Assembly: GCF_016522505.1 (NCBI RefSeq)
Contig: NZ_JAEHOH010000001.1
Location: forward strand, 62,001 to 126,000
From: Leucobacter chromiisoli
Lineage (GTDB): Bacteria; Actinomycetota; Actinomycetes; Actinomycetales; Microbacteriaceae
Reading direction: 5' to 3'
DNA: 64,000 nucleotides
The position numbers and the translations under genes are program-made. The notes beneath the pieces are model-generated. The model was not told the origin of the DNA. It did no database searches and worked only from the letters and a program-made list of their open reading frames with translations. Positions 33,568 to 41,532 of the stretch are shown piece by piece; position 1 is the stretch's first letter; every line of letters starts with the position of its first letter.

Positions 33568-34371
33568 CTACATGTCGTTGAGCTTCTCGGTCCCCTCGGG
33601 GATCACGCCGTCCTGCTGGAGATCCTGGGCCAGCCGCTTGAGGGCGGTCAGGGCCACATTCTGCGGCATCGGGCCGTAGGAGATGCGCGCGACGCCCAGG
33701 GCCTCGTACTCGGCGGCCGACAGCGCGCCCGGCAGGCCGATGACGCTCACGCGACGCTCGCCGATCCCCTCGACGAGCCGGCCGGTGACCTCCGCGTCGA
33801 GCACGCCCGGTACGAAGACGCAGGTGGCGCCGGCGTCGAGGTAGGCGCGACCGCGCTCGATCGCGTCGGCGACGTTCGCATCCACGCCTCGGTCCCCGCC
33901 CAGCACGAAGGCGTCGGTCCGCGCGTTCAGCGCGAGACGCACCCCCTCGGCCTCCGCCGCGCGCACCGCGGCGGTCATGACCTCGACGGACTCGTCGAGG
34001 GGGCGCAGCCGGTCCTCGATGTTCGCGCCGGAGATCCCGATCCCGACGGCGCGACGCACCGTCTCCCCGGCGTCGTCGTACCCGCCGTCGAGATCCGCCG
34101 ACACGGGGTGAGGCGAGACGTCGACGATGCGCTCGAGCGCCGCGAGCATCAGGTCGAGCGGAATCCGCTCGCCGTCGGGGTAGCCGTGGCTCGCCGCGAT
34201 GCCGTGGCCGGCGGTCGCGATGGCGCGGGTGCCGGGCAGCTCCGAGACCACCCGCGCGCTGACCGCGTCCCACACGTTGACGACGCGCAGGATCTCGGGG
34301 GCCGCGTAGAGCTCGGAGAGCGTGTGCGCGTGAACCGCCGCTCGGGCCGGGGTGCGATGCGTGGTGTTCAT
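33568..34371 (-). CDS. Isocitrate lyase / phosphoenolpyruvate mutase family protein
   Basis: 267-residue (beta/alpha)8 barrel enzyme. The N-terminal VVNVWDAVSARVVSELPG is typical of the PEP mutase/oxaloacetate-hydrolase-like group. The metal region SADLDGGYDD, the IEDRLRPLDES segment and LNARTDAFV are conserved. The isocitrate-lyase K-K-C-G-H catalytic loop is not present, so a lyase or hydrolase acting on a small 2-ketoacid or 2-methyl-acid is more likely than isocitrate lyase itself. The ATG at 34371 is chosen over a GTG 9 nt upstream because TAGCGT lies 7 nt before it. It is a single gene with no informative neighbours. Confidence 0.85.
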   Translation of the reverse strand: MNTTHRTPARAAVHAHTLSELYAAPEILRVVNVWDAVSARVVSELPGTRAIATAGHGIAASHGYPDGERIPLDLMLAALERIVDVSPHPVSADLDGGYDDAGETVRRAVGIGISGANIEDRLRPLDESVEVMTAAVRAAEAEGVRLALNARTDAFVLGGDRGVDANVADAIERGRAYLDAGATCVFVPGVLDAEVTGRLVEGIGERRVSVIGLPGALSAAEYEALGVARISYGPMPQNVALTALKRLAQDLQQDGVIPEGTEKLNDM

Positions 34372-34378
34372 GTCTTCC

Positions 34379-34384
34379 ACGCTA
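34379..34384 (-). promoter_or_regulatory. Leaderless -10 box of the PEP-mutase-family gene
   Basis: TAGCGT on the minus strand, 7 nt before the chosen ATG. Confidence 0.5.
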
Positions 34385-34474
34385 CGACGAGATCGCCGTC
34401 GGGTCGAGGGGTCTGCCGCACGCGACGGCGCGCGCCCGGGGTCCGGCGATCCACCGCGGGCGCGAGCCCGCGCG

Positions 34475-35050
34475 TCAGTCGTTGAGCAGGATCAGATCCT
34501 CGAGCGGCAGCCGGGTGCGCGGAGCGAGCTCGCGCTCGCGCAGCTGCTCGGGCAGCTGCTCGGGGGAGCCGATCGCGCCGATCGCGACGATCGAGATCGG
34601 GAGGAAGCGGTCCTCCAGCTCGAAGGCGGCGCGGATGGCCTCGCGGTCGAAGCCGCCCATCTGGTGGGTGTGCAGCCCCTCGCTGTGGGCCTGCATCACG
34701 AGGTGCGCGACCGCCTGGCCGAGATCGTACTCGGCCCAGACGCGCGGGGCGCCGTCCGCGTCGTGGGTCTCCGCGATGTTGACGACCATCGCCGCCGCCG
34801 AGCCCGCCCACAGGCGGTTGAAGCCGACGAGCGTGTCCTCGATCTTCCGGAAGGTCTCGCTGCCGCGCCGCGCGACGATGAAGCGCCAGGGCTGCGTGTT
34901 GTTCGCGCTCGCCGACCAGCGGGCGGCCTCGAAGGCGCCGCGCAGTGCGCCCTCGGGAATGGCGTGCTCCCCGTCGAAGGAGCGCGGGCTCCAACGCGTG
35001 GCGATGTGCTCGAGCACGGGGGCGCTGGTCTGGGCGGTGCGAGGGGTCAT
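34475..35050 (-). CDS. Nitroreductase family protein
   Basis: 191-residue FMN-dependent oxidoreductase of the nitroreductase fold, probably using NAD(P)H to reduce nitro compounds, quinones or enals. The N-terminal ATRWSPRSFDGEHAIPEG and the FMN-phosphate motif ARWSASANNTQPWRFIVARR are characteristic, as is the central VAHLVMQAHSEGLHTHQMGG block. The distal VGFNRLWAGSAAAMVV region fits the MhqN/YfkO-like subgroup. ATG 35050 has GGAGA 8 nt upstream; an upstream in-frame ATG lacks such a site. It is a monocistronic gene. Confidence 0.9.
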   Translation of the reverse strand: MTPRTAQTSAPVLEHIATRWSPRSFDGEHAIPEGALRGAFEAARWSASANNTQPWRFIVARRGSETFRKIEDTLVGFNRLWAGSAAAMVVNIAETHDADGAPRVWAEYDLGQAVAHLVMQAHSEGLHTHQMGGFDREAIRAAFELEDRFLPISIVAIGAIGSPEQLPEQLRERELAPRTRLPLEDLILLND

Positions 35051-35177
35051 TGCGATGTCTCCAGGTGTTCTCCGCAGGGGTTCCTGCCGTGGTTCCGGGG
35101 GATGCAACCGGAACGCCGAACAGGTTATTCCGTGAAGGTTCAAGAAAGTTGAGCGGCGAGCTCGCGCGGCTCCGCGG

Positions 35178-36098
35178 TTAGGCGGACAGCAGCCAGGCGA
35201 TCCCCGCGATGACGGGCAGGGAGGCGAACGTCGTGAGGAACACGGTGTCGCGCACCATCAGCTCGGCCCGCTGATAGGTGGCCGCGTAGTTGAAGACGTT
35301 CTGGGCCGTCGGCAGCGCGGCGATGATCGTGGCGACGAACGTCTCGTGGGGATCGAGGCCGCCGGCCCGCGCGAGCAGCCAGGCGATGAGGGGCATGCCC
35401 AGCACCTTGATCCCGCTCGCCGCGAAGACGGCCGCCCGGCCGGTGCCGCGCTCGAGCGCCCGCTGCCCGCGCAGCGAGATCCCGAAGCTGAGCAGCACCA
35501 TCGGGATCGCCGCCGAGCCCAGCATCTCGATGGGGCCGAGCACCAGTTCGGGGACCGGCGAGCCGAGCAGCGCGACCGCGAAGCCCGCGAGCGAGGCGAT
35601 GATGATCGGATTCGACGCCGCCCGCCCGAGCGCGACCACGGCCCCGCGCTGATTCCCGCGCGTCGCCTCGAGGATGGCGAGGATCACCGGTGCGAAGACC
35701 ACGAGCTGCACGAGCATCAGGGGCGCGACGTAGGCGGCGTCGCCGAGGATGTAGACGGCGACCGGCAGGCCCAGATTGTTCGAGTTGACGTAGCCGGCGC
35801 CCGCGGCTCCCAGCGTGGTGGAGGCCGCATCGCGGCGGAACCAGAGCCGCGAGGCGGTCACGTAGATCGCCGCGGAGAGCACTGCCGCGAGGCTCGTCAC
35901 GAGGATCACAGGGGAGAGCAGCACCCCCGGATCGCTGTCGTGCAGCACCGCGAACAGCAGCGCGGGCGTCGCCACGTAGAACGCGACCCGATTGAGCACC
36001 AGGCGCTGCTCGCCCTTGACCACGCCGCAGAGCGCCGCCAGGTATCCCGCGCCGATGATCCCGAGGATCAGGGTGAACCCCTGCAGCACCCCCATCAT
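35178..36098 (-). CDS. AEC-family (auxin efflux carrier-like) transporter
   Basis: 306-residue membrane protein with about ten helices in two repeats. The N-terminal GFTLILGIIGAGYLAALCGV, the cytoplasmic VLNRVAFYVATPALLFAVLH segment, the SNNLGLPVAVYILGDAAYVA motif and the C-terminal ALPTAQNVFNYAATYQRAE block are standard for AEC carriers, which move small organic anions such as malonate, malate or auxin-like acids. It lies 63 nt downstream of the ThDP enzyme on the same strand and most likely belongs to that operon, exporting or importing its substrate or product. Confidence 0.9.
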   Translation of the reverse strand: MMGVLQGFTLILGIIGAGYLAALCGVVKGEQRLVLNRVAFYVATPALLFAVLHDSDPGVLLSPVILVTSLAAVLSAAIYVTASRLWFRRDAASTTLGAAGAGYVNSNNLGLPVAVYILGDAAYVAPLMLVQLVVFAPVILAILEATRGNQRGAVVALGRAASNPIIIASLAGFAVALLGSPVPELVLGPIEMLGSAAIPMVLLSFGISLRGQRALERGTGRAAVFAASGIKVLGMPLIAWLLARAGGLDPHETFVATIIAALPTAQNVFNYAATYQRAELMVRDTVFLTTFASLPVIAGIAWLLSA

Positions 36099-36161
36099 GC
36101 GCGTGCCCCTTCCGCCTCGACCAGGCTAGTGCATGGGCGGGAGGGGCGACGCCGATGCCGG

Positions 36162-38072
36162 TCAGTGACCGCGGAAGGCCTCCGCGAGCCACCAGGCGCC
36201 GCCGTCCGAGGCGATGCGGGCGTCGATCACGACGGGGCGATCCCTCGGCCCGGAGAGCCAGTCCGCGAGCGGGGCGAGGTCGCCGAGGCCGCGCACGGTG
36301 AGCGCCGCGGCGCCGAAGCCCCGGGCGATGCTCGCGATGTCCACGCGGGGGAACACGACCGTATCGAGATCGGGGCGGCCCTCGGCCCCCCGCCCGCCCG
36401 CGAAGTGGTGGATCTCGGCGCCGTACGCATCGTCGTTGTACACGACGACCACGAGCGGCAGCGCCAGCCGCACGGCGGTCTCGAGGTCGGCGACGGCCAT
36501 CAGGAAGCCGCCGTCGCCGACGCCCAGCACGGGGAGCCGATCGGGGCGCGCGAGCGCCGCTCCGATCGCGGTGCCGAGGCCCAGGCCGATCGACTGGAAG
36601 GCCTGGGTGAAGCAGAACCCGTTCTCGTCGGGCACCGCGAGGTACGCGGAGGGGTACCCCATGAAGTTGCCGGAGTCGATCGACACGATGCGCTCGACCG
36701 GGAGCACGCGGTCGAGCTCGCGGCTGAGCACCCGGGGGTCGATCCGCTCCTCGGCGTCCCGGCCCGGACCCCCGAGGTCGGCCGGCTGCTCCGGATGCGA
36801 GCCCAGCGGCACGTCGGACCACCTCGACTCCGCCGAGATGCGGGCCGCGAGCTCGGGGGAGCGGTAGCCCGACCGCTCGGCCGGTCGCGGGTCGGCACCG
36901 GACCCGCCGGGCTCTCCGGACCGGCTGCTCCTGCTGCGCTCGCGGCGCTCGAGCTCGGCTGCGACGGCCGCCGCGGTCTCGGCCGCGTCGCCGACGACAC
37001 CGAGGTCGACGGGCCGCTGCGCCCCGAGCGCCTGCGCCTCGAGGTCGATCTGCACGACCGCCGTGCCCTCGGAGATGAGGCGGCCGTGCCGCATCGTCCA
37101 CATGTTCAGCGCGCAGCCGACGCCGAGGATCAGGTCGGCGCCCGCGATGAGCTCGGCCGTCAGCGGGGATGAGAAGCCCCCCGAGATCCCGATGTCGAAG
37201 GGGTCGCCGCGGAACAGCCCGTTCGCGACCGCCGAGGTCGCGAGGAGGGCGCCGCACGCCTGCGCGAGGGCGCGCAGCTGCGGGCCGGCTTCGCGCGCGC
37301 CCCGACCCGCGACGATGACGGGGCGCTCGGCGCGCTCGAGGGCGTCGGCGAGATCGCCGACCGCGGCATCGGAGGCGCGGGGCGGCGCGGGGCGATCCGG
37401 AACGGTCAGCGCCTCGAACGACCGCAGCACCGGCGCGGGCACGGGCTGCGCCTGCACGTCGAGGGGCAGGTTCAGCACGACCGTGCGCCGCTCGTCGCGC
37501 GCCGCGCGGAAGGCGCGCACGACGTCGGCGAGCGCGCTCGACGCCGAGTGCACGCGGTGCGACTCCGCGGTGAGGGACCGCGCGAAGCCGGGCTGGTCCA
37601 TCGCGAAGTTCGAGCCCACGGAGGCGCCCGAGGCCTCCGCGGCGAGCACGATCACGGGCGTCCGGCTCTTCGCCGCCTCTCCGATGCCGGTCGCCGCGTT
37701 CGTCAGCCCGCAGCCCTGGTGCACCGACACGAGCCCGACGCGGCCCGACATCCGGGCGTAGGCGTCGGCCATCGTCGCGGCGCCGCCCTCGTGCCGCGCC
37801 GCGGTGAACGGGATCCCGGCGGCTCGAAGCGCGTTCGTCACCGCGAAGTTGCCCGACCCCACGACGCCGAAGCAGTGCCCCGCGCCCAGCCGTGCGAGCG
37901 CCTGCCCGACCAGCTCCGCGACCGTCGCGGGCGCCTCGGTCGTAAGCGGGTCGGTCACGGGCTGCCGGGATCCCGGGCTCGCGCTACCCCGGTCACCCGC
38001 GCTATCCCCGCCCGCCGCGCTGCCCCCGCCGAGAGGCGAGAAATCGCGGCCTTTCAGCCTTTCGGGAAGCAT
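36162..38072 (-). CDS. Thiamine-diphosphate-dependent enzyme (acetolactate synthase / 2-ketoacid decarboxylase-like)
   Basis: 636-residue ThDP enzyme. The catalytic glutamate that activates the cofactor is in RHEGGAATMADAYAR. The central domain has VIVAGRGAREAG. The C-terminal cofactor site is GDGGFLMAVADLETAVRLAL followed by VYNDDAYG, the G-D-G...N pattern that binds Mg-ThDP. An unconserved, Ser/Gly/Arg-rich insert (about residues 380-400) separates the middle and C-terminal domains. It is not a canonical IlvB: no small regulatory subunit gene is nearby and the active-site region SHQGCGLTN-like VHQGCGLTNAATGIGEA is of the decarboxylase/lyase type. ATG 38072 follows GGCGG; a GTG 38 codons later is an alternative start. 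It follows the cyclase gene by 25 nt. Confidence 0.85.
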   Translation of the reverse strand: MLPERLKGRDFSPLGGGSAAGGDSAGDRGSASPGSRQPVTDPLTTEAPATVAELVGQALARLGAGHCFGVVGSGNFAVTNALRAAGIPFTAARHEGGAATMADAYARMSGRVGLVSVHQGCGLTNAATGIGEAAKSRTPVIVLAAEASGASVGSNFAMDQPGFARSLTAESHRVHSASSALADVVRAFRAARDERRTVVLNLPLDVQAQPVPAPVLRSFEALTVPDRPAPPRASDAAVGDLADALERAERPVIVAGRGAREAGPQLRALAQACGALLATSAVANGLFRGDPFDIGISGGFSSPLTAELIAGADLILGVGCALNMWTMRHGRLISEGTAVVQIDLEAQALGAQRPVDLGVVGDAAETAAAVAAELERRERSRSSRSGEPGGSGADPRPAERSGYRSPELAARISAESRWSDVPLGSHPEQPADLGGPGRDAEERIDPRVLSRELDRVLPVERIVSIDSGNFMGYPSAYLAVPDENGFCFTQAFQSIGLGLGTAIGAALARPDRLPVLGVGDGGFLMAVADLETAVRLALPLVVVVYNDDAYGAEIHHFAGGRGAEGRPDLDTVVFPRVDIASIARGFGAAALTVRGLGDLAPLADWLSGPRDRPVVIDARIASDGGAWWLAEAFRGH

Positions 38073-38097
38073 TTTCCGCCTTTCGGCGCCGAAGCGC

Positions 38098-38898
38098 TCA
38101 CTCCGCCCGGTGCTGCCCGGCGGTCCCGGCCTCGACGAGGGCGTAGACGCGCGCCGGGCTGCCGGTTCCGCCGACGATGGGCAGCGGGGCCACGATCACC
38201 GCCGCGCCCTTCGGCGGCAGCTTGTCGAGGTTCTGCAGCGAGGTGATGCCGTACTTGTCGGCTCCCAGCAGGTGGTAGTGCACGGGGAACGGGGGATCCA
38301 GCTCGGCGCCCCGCCCGGCGTCGATGCCGACCGTCTCGACGCCGACCCCCGAGATCTCGTCGCGCGTCGCCAGCCACTTCGCGCACTCGGCGGTGAAGCC
38401 GGGCGTGTGCGAGCCGGTCTCGTCGGCGTTCAGGAACGCCTCCTGCGCATCGGAGAAGCGATCCCAGCCGGTGCGCAGCAGCAGCCAGGTGCCCGGTTCG
38501 AAGACCCCGTGCTCGGCCTCCCACGCCTCCACGTGGTGGATGTCGAGCAGGAAGTCGTTGTCGAGCTGCGCCTCGGCTGAGAAGTCGAGCACGGCGGCGG
38601 GGCCGATGAGGCGCGCGGGCGGGATCTCCGAGACGTCCCGGCCCTCGCGGCCGCTGATCCAGTGGATCGGCGCGTCGATGTGGGTGCCGATGTGCTCGCC
38701 CGTGTGGATGTTCGCGTGCCGCCAGAAGGGGCCGGGCTCGTCGTACTCGCTCACGGTCTCGAGCGAGAAGTCGATGAGGTTCGCGAACGGCTCCGGCAGG
38801 CGCAGCGCGGGGGTCTCCGCCGAGAGGGTGTTCGTCAGGTCGACCACGCGCAGGGCGCCGCCGCCCACGGCGTGCAGCAGTTCCGGGATCAGGGACAT
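38098..38898 (-). CDS. Cyclase family protein (kynurenine-formamidase-like metal hydrolase)
   Basis: 266-residue member of the cyclase/KynB-like family, metal-dependent hydrolases of amides, lactones or cyclic ketones. The metal motif HIGTHIDAPIHW (H-x-G-T-H-x-D-x-P-x-H) is complete. VVDLTNTLS at the N-terminus, WLLLRTGWDRFSD in the middle and GVGVETVGIDAGRGAE further on are typical. GAGGAGG sits 6 nt before the ATG. It is the first gene of a probable operon with the ThDP enzyme and the AEC carrier. A ring-opening hydrolase followed by a ketoacid decarboxylase is a sensible catabolic order, but the substrate is not known. Confidence 0.88.
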   Translation of the reverse strand: MSLIPELLHAVGGGALRVVDLTNTLSAETPALRLPEPFANLIDFSLETVSEYDEPGPFWRHANIHTGEHIGTHIDAPIHWISGREGRDVSEIPPARLIGPAAVLDFSAEAQLDNDFLLDIHHVEAWEAEHGVFEPGTWLLLRTGWDRFSDAQEAFLNADETGSHTPGFTAECAKWLATRDEISGVGVETVGIDAGRGAELDPPFPVHYHLLGADKYGITSLQNLDKLPPKGAAVIVAPLPIVGGTGSPARVYALVEAGTAGQHRAE

Positions 38899-38932
38899 GT
38901 GGGTTCCTCCTCGTCGAGCTCGGCCGCCTCTT

Positions 38933-38938
38933 AGCGTA
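38933..38938 (-). promoter_or_regulatory. -10 box of the cyclase operon
   Basis: TACGCT on the minus strand, 34 nt before the ATG, leaving room for the GAGGAGG ribosome-binding site. Confidence 0.4.
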
Positions 38939-38947
38939 TCGCGCGCG

Positions 38948-39037
38948 GCGGGCCCGTGCGGCTGACCTGCCCGATAGGCGGGCCCGTGCGGCAGACCTGC
39001 CCGTCAAGCGGGCCCGCGCGGCACGCGGTGCCGCCCG
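38948..39037. repeat. Three 30-bp tandem repeats between two operons
   Basis: Units begin GCGGGCCCG at 38948, 38978 and 39008. The first two agree at almost every base; the third is divergent in its second half, where a GGCAC-GCG-GTGCC hairpin (39020-39032) follows the esterase stop codon and may serve as that operon's terminator. Confidence 0.75.
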
Positions 39038-40030
39038 TCAGGCGGTGCGCTCCTCGACGAAGCCGACGACGCGCTCGAGCAGGCGCCGCCCGGTCGCGAT
39101 CCTGCCGGCCGAGGTGACGAGGCCGTGCGCGTGCCGCGGGAGGTGGTGGTGCTCCACCGCCGCTCCCGCGGAGGCCAGGCGCCCCGCGAAGGCGATGCCC
39201 TCGTCGGCGAGGGGGTCGAGGCCCACGGTCGCGATGAACGCGGGCGGCTGCCCCTCCGCCACCGGATGCAGGGCGGGGCTCAGCGCCGGATGCGACCGCA
39301 CGGCCGCGTCGGGAGCGTAGGACGCGGCGAACCACTCCATCGACGCCGCCGTCAGCGGGAAGCCGGCCGTGATCGAGCGGTGGGAGGGGAAGGAGAAGGT
39401 GAGGTCGGCGACGGGGTAGAGCAGGACCTGCCCCCGCAGGCGATGGGCGAACGCGCCGCGGGTCGACGCCGCCGCGACCCAGGCGGCGAGATTCGCGCCC
39501 GCGCTGTCCCCCACCACGACGACGCGCTCGGCGTCGCGGACGAGGGCGGGATCCGCACGGTCTCCCCCGCCCCCGTCGAGACCGCCCAGGATCGCCGTCG
39601 CCGCCGCGATGGCGTCGTCGTGCGCGGCGGGGAAGGGGTGCTCGGGCGCCAGGCGGTAGTCGACGGCCACGATCGTCGATCCCGACGCCGCGGCGAGGTA
39701 GCGGCACAGCGGATCGTGGGTGTCCAGGTCGCCGATCACCCAGCCGCCGCCGTGGAAGAAGAGGATCGTCGTGTCGTTCGAGGGGCTGGTCGCCGGCGCG
39801 TAGGCACGGCAGGGCACGCCGCTCAGCCGGTGCTCCTCGACGGCGACCTCCGCGCCGTTCCGATGCACGGGGCCGTTGGCGCGGCAGCCGGCGACGTAGC
39901 CGGAACGCGCTTCGGCGAGGCCCGTGTCCTGGAAGGAGACGGAGCCCGCCGCCCGGAAGGCCTCGATGAGCGGCCGCGCGTCGTCGGCGACCGCCTCGAG
40001 CGGGATCAGGGTGTCGTCGTCCCCGCTCAC
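39038..40030 (-). CDS. Alpha/beta hydrolase, hormone-sensitive-lipase-like esterase
   Basis: 330-residue carboxylesterase. The oxyanion motif HGGGWVIGD, the following VAVDYRLAPEHPFPAAHDD, the nucleophile elbow GDSAGANLA and the C-terminal acid and histidine (DPLADEG and HAHGL) define the HSL/Aes family. Medium-chain or lactone esters are usual substrates. GTG 40030 overlaps the stop codon of the monooxygenase gene (GTGA), so the two are translationally coupled; there is no separate ribosome-binding site. As last gene in the MHS/ADH/BVMO operon it is well placed to hydrolyse the ester made by the monooxygenase. Confidence 0.9.
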   Translation of the reverse strand: MSGDDDTLIPLEAVADDARPLIEAFRAAGSVSFQDTGLAEARSGYVAGCRANGPVHRNGAEVAVEEHRLSGVPCRAYAPATSPSNDTTILFFHGGGWVIGDLDTHDPLCRYLAAASGSTIVAVDYRLAPEHPFPAAHDDAIAAATAILGGLDGGGGDRADPALVRDAERVVVVGDSAGANLAAWVAAASTRGAFAHRLRGQVLLYPVADLTFSFPSHRSITAGFPLTAASMEWFAASYAPDAAVRSHPALSPALHPVAEGQPPAFIATVGLDPLADEGIAFAGRLASAGAAVEHHHLPRHAHGLVTSAGRIATGRRLLERVVGFVEERTA

Positions 40031-41520
40031 ACCGCCGCCCCCACCTCGGGCTCCCAGGAGGCCAGGCCGTAGTCGGCGGGGGAGATCGCCGCCACCGCGG
40101 TGCGGTACTCCTCGACCGTCCCGTGCCAGTTGTTGACGACCCGGCCCGCGGCGTTCTTGTACCAGGAGGAGCAGTCGGAGGAGTAGGCGGAGTTCGCGAG
40201 CTCCGCCTGCACCTCGTCGTTGTGGGCCGCGACGACGTCGGGTCGGACGTCGATCACCAGGCCCGGGTGCTCCCGCAACCGCTGCACGGCCGCCACGATG
40301 AACTCGTGCTGCACCTCCATCATCGTGACGATGGAGTTGTGGTTGAGGTTGGTGTTCGGGCCGTAGACGAGGAACATGTTGGGGAAGCCGTCGACGCTCA
40401 ACCCGAAGAACGCCTCCGGAGCGTCGCCCCAGCGCTCGTCGAGCGAGACGCCGGCGCGCCCGGTGATCCTCATCCCCGCGTGGAACGCCTGGCTCTTGAA
40501 CCCGGTGCCGAAGACGACGACGTCGAACTCGCGCACCTCCCCGTCGACGGTGCGGATGCCGGTCGGGGTGAACTCGGCGATGCCCTCGGTCACGAGCTCC
40601 ACGTTGTCGCGCATCAGCGCCGGGTAGTAGTCGTCGGTCCGGAGGATCCGCTTGCAGCCGAACTCGTAGTCGGGCGTGAGCTTCTCGCGCAGCGCGGGAT
40701 CCCGGACCTGGTTCTCGAGGTGGGCGCGGGCCTCCGCGACGCCGGTCGCCTGCTCCGAGGTGGCGTGGCGAACGCGCTGGAAGCCGTTCTCCCGCATGGT
40801 GTGGATCTCCGTTCGCAGCGCCTCGAAGACGGCGGGATCCGCCTGGAACCCGCGTCTGCGCTCCTCGTCGAAGACCTCCTGGTTCCGGGGCAGCAGGTAG
40901 TTCGCGCTTCGCTGGAACACGGTGAGCCGGCCGGCCTCCTCGGCCACCTCGGGAACGTACTGCACGGCGCTCGCCGCGTTGCCGATGCTCGCGACCCGAA
41001 GGCCGGCGAGGTCGACGTCGTGATCCCAGTGGGCGGAGTGGAACATGGTGCCCGTGAAATCGGCCATGCCCGGAAAATCCGGGATGAAGGGTACGCCGAG
41101 CTGCCCCCACGCCGGCACGAACGCGCGGCCCAGGTGCGTCTCGCCCGCGGCGGTCGTCACCTCCCAGAGCCCCCGGTCCTCCAGCCAGGTCGCGGCCGTC
41201 ACCTCGCTGCCGAGCCGAATGCGGCCGGTCAGGTCGTACTCCGCGGCGAGGGCCTCCAGATACCCGAGCAGCTCGGGCTGCTCGCTGAACATCCTGGTGA
41301 CGGAGAGGTGCGGGAAGTAGGTGTAGCAGTAGATGATGGACTGCGTGTCGCACGCGGCGCCCGGGTAGGTGTTGTCGCGCCAGACGCCGCCGATGCGGTC
41401 GGCCCTCTCGAGGATCACGAAGTCCGAGATGCCCGCGCGCTGCAGCTGGGCCCCGGCGCCGAGGCCTCCGTAGCCGGCGCCGACGATGATGGCGTCGTGG
41501 ACGGTGGGGGAGCTGATCAT
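40027..41520 (-). CDS. Flavin-containing monooxygenase, Baeyer-Villiger type
   Basis: 497-residue class B flavoprotein monooxygenase, converting a ketone to an ester or lactone with NADPH and O2. The FAD motif is VGAGYGGLGAGAQL (residues 13-26). GGVWRDNTYPGAACD is typical of BVMOs. The fingerprint FTGTMFHSAHWDH (155-167) fits F-x-G-x-x-x-H-x-x-x-W-D, and a second nucleotide fold carries VASIGNAASAVQYVPE. The C-terminal NMFLVYGPNTNLNHNS segment is also conserved. It sits between an alcohol dehydrogenase and an esterase gene, the classic order alcohol, ketone, ester, acid plus alcohol. The actual ketone is unknown. Confidence 0.92.
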   Translation of the reverse strand: MISSPTVHDAIIVGAGYGGLGAGAQLQRAGISDFVILERADRIGGVWRDNTYPGAACDTQSIIYCYTYFPHLSVTRMFSEQPELLGYLEALAAEYDLTGRIRLGSEVTAATWLEDRGLWEVTTAAGETHLGRAFVPAWGQLGVPFIPDFPGMADFTGTMFHSAHWDHDVDLAGLRVASIGNAASAVQYVPEVAEEAGRLTVFQRSANYLLPRNQEVFDEERRRGFQADPAVFEALRTEIHTMRENGFQRVRHATSEQATGVAEARAHLENQVRDPALREKLTPDYEFGCKRILRTDDYYPALMRDNVELVTEGIAEFTPTGIRTVDGEVREFDVVVFGTGFKSQAFHAGMRITGRAGVSLDERWGDAPEAFFGLSVDGFPNMFLVYGPNTNLNHNSIVTMMEVQHEFIVAAVQRLREHPGLVIDVRPDVVAAHNDEVQAELANSAYSSDCSSWYKNAAGRVVNNWHGTVEEYRTAVAAISPADYGLASWEPEVGAAV

Positions 41521-41532
41521 GACCGGTCTTCC

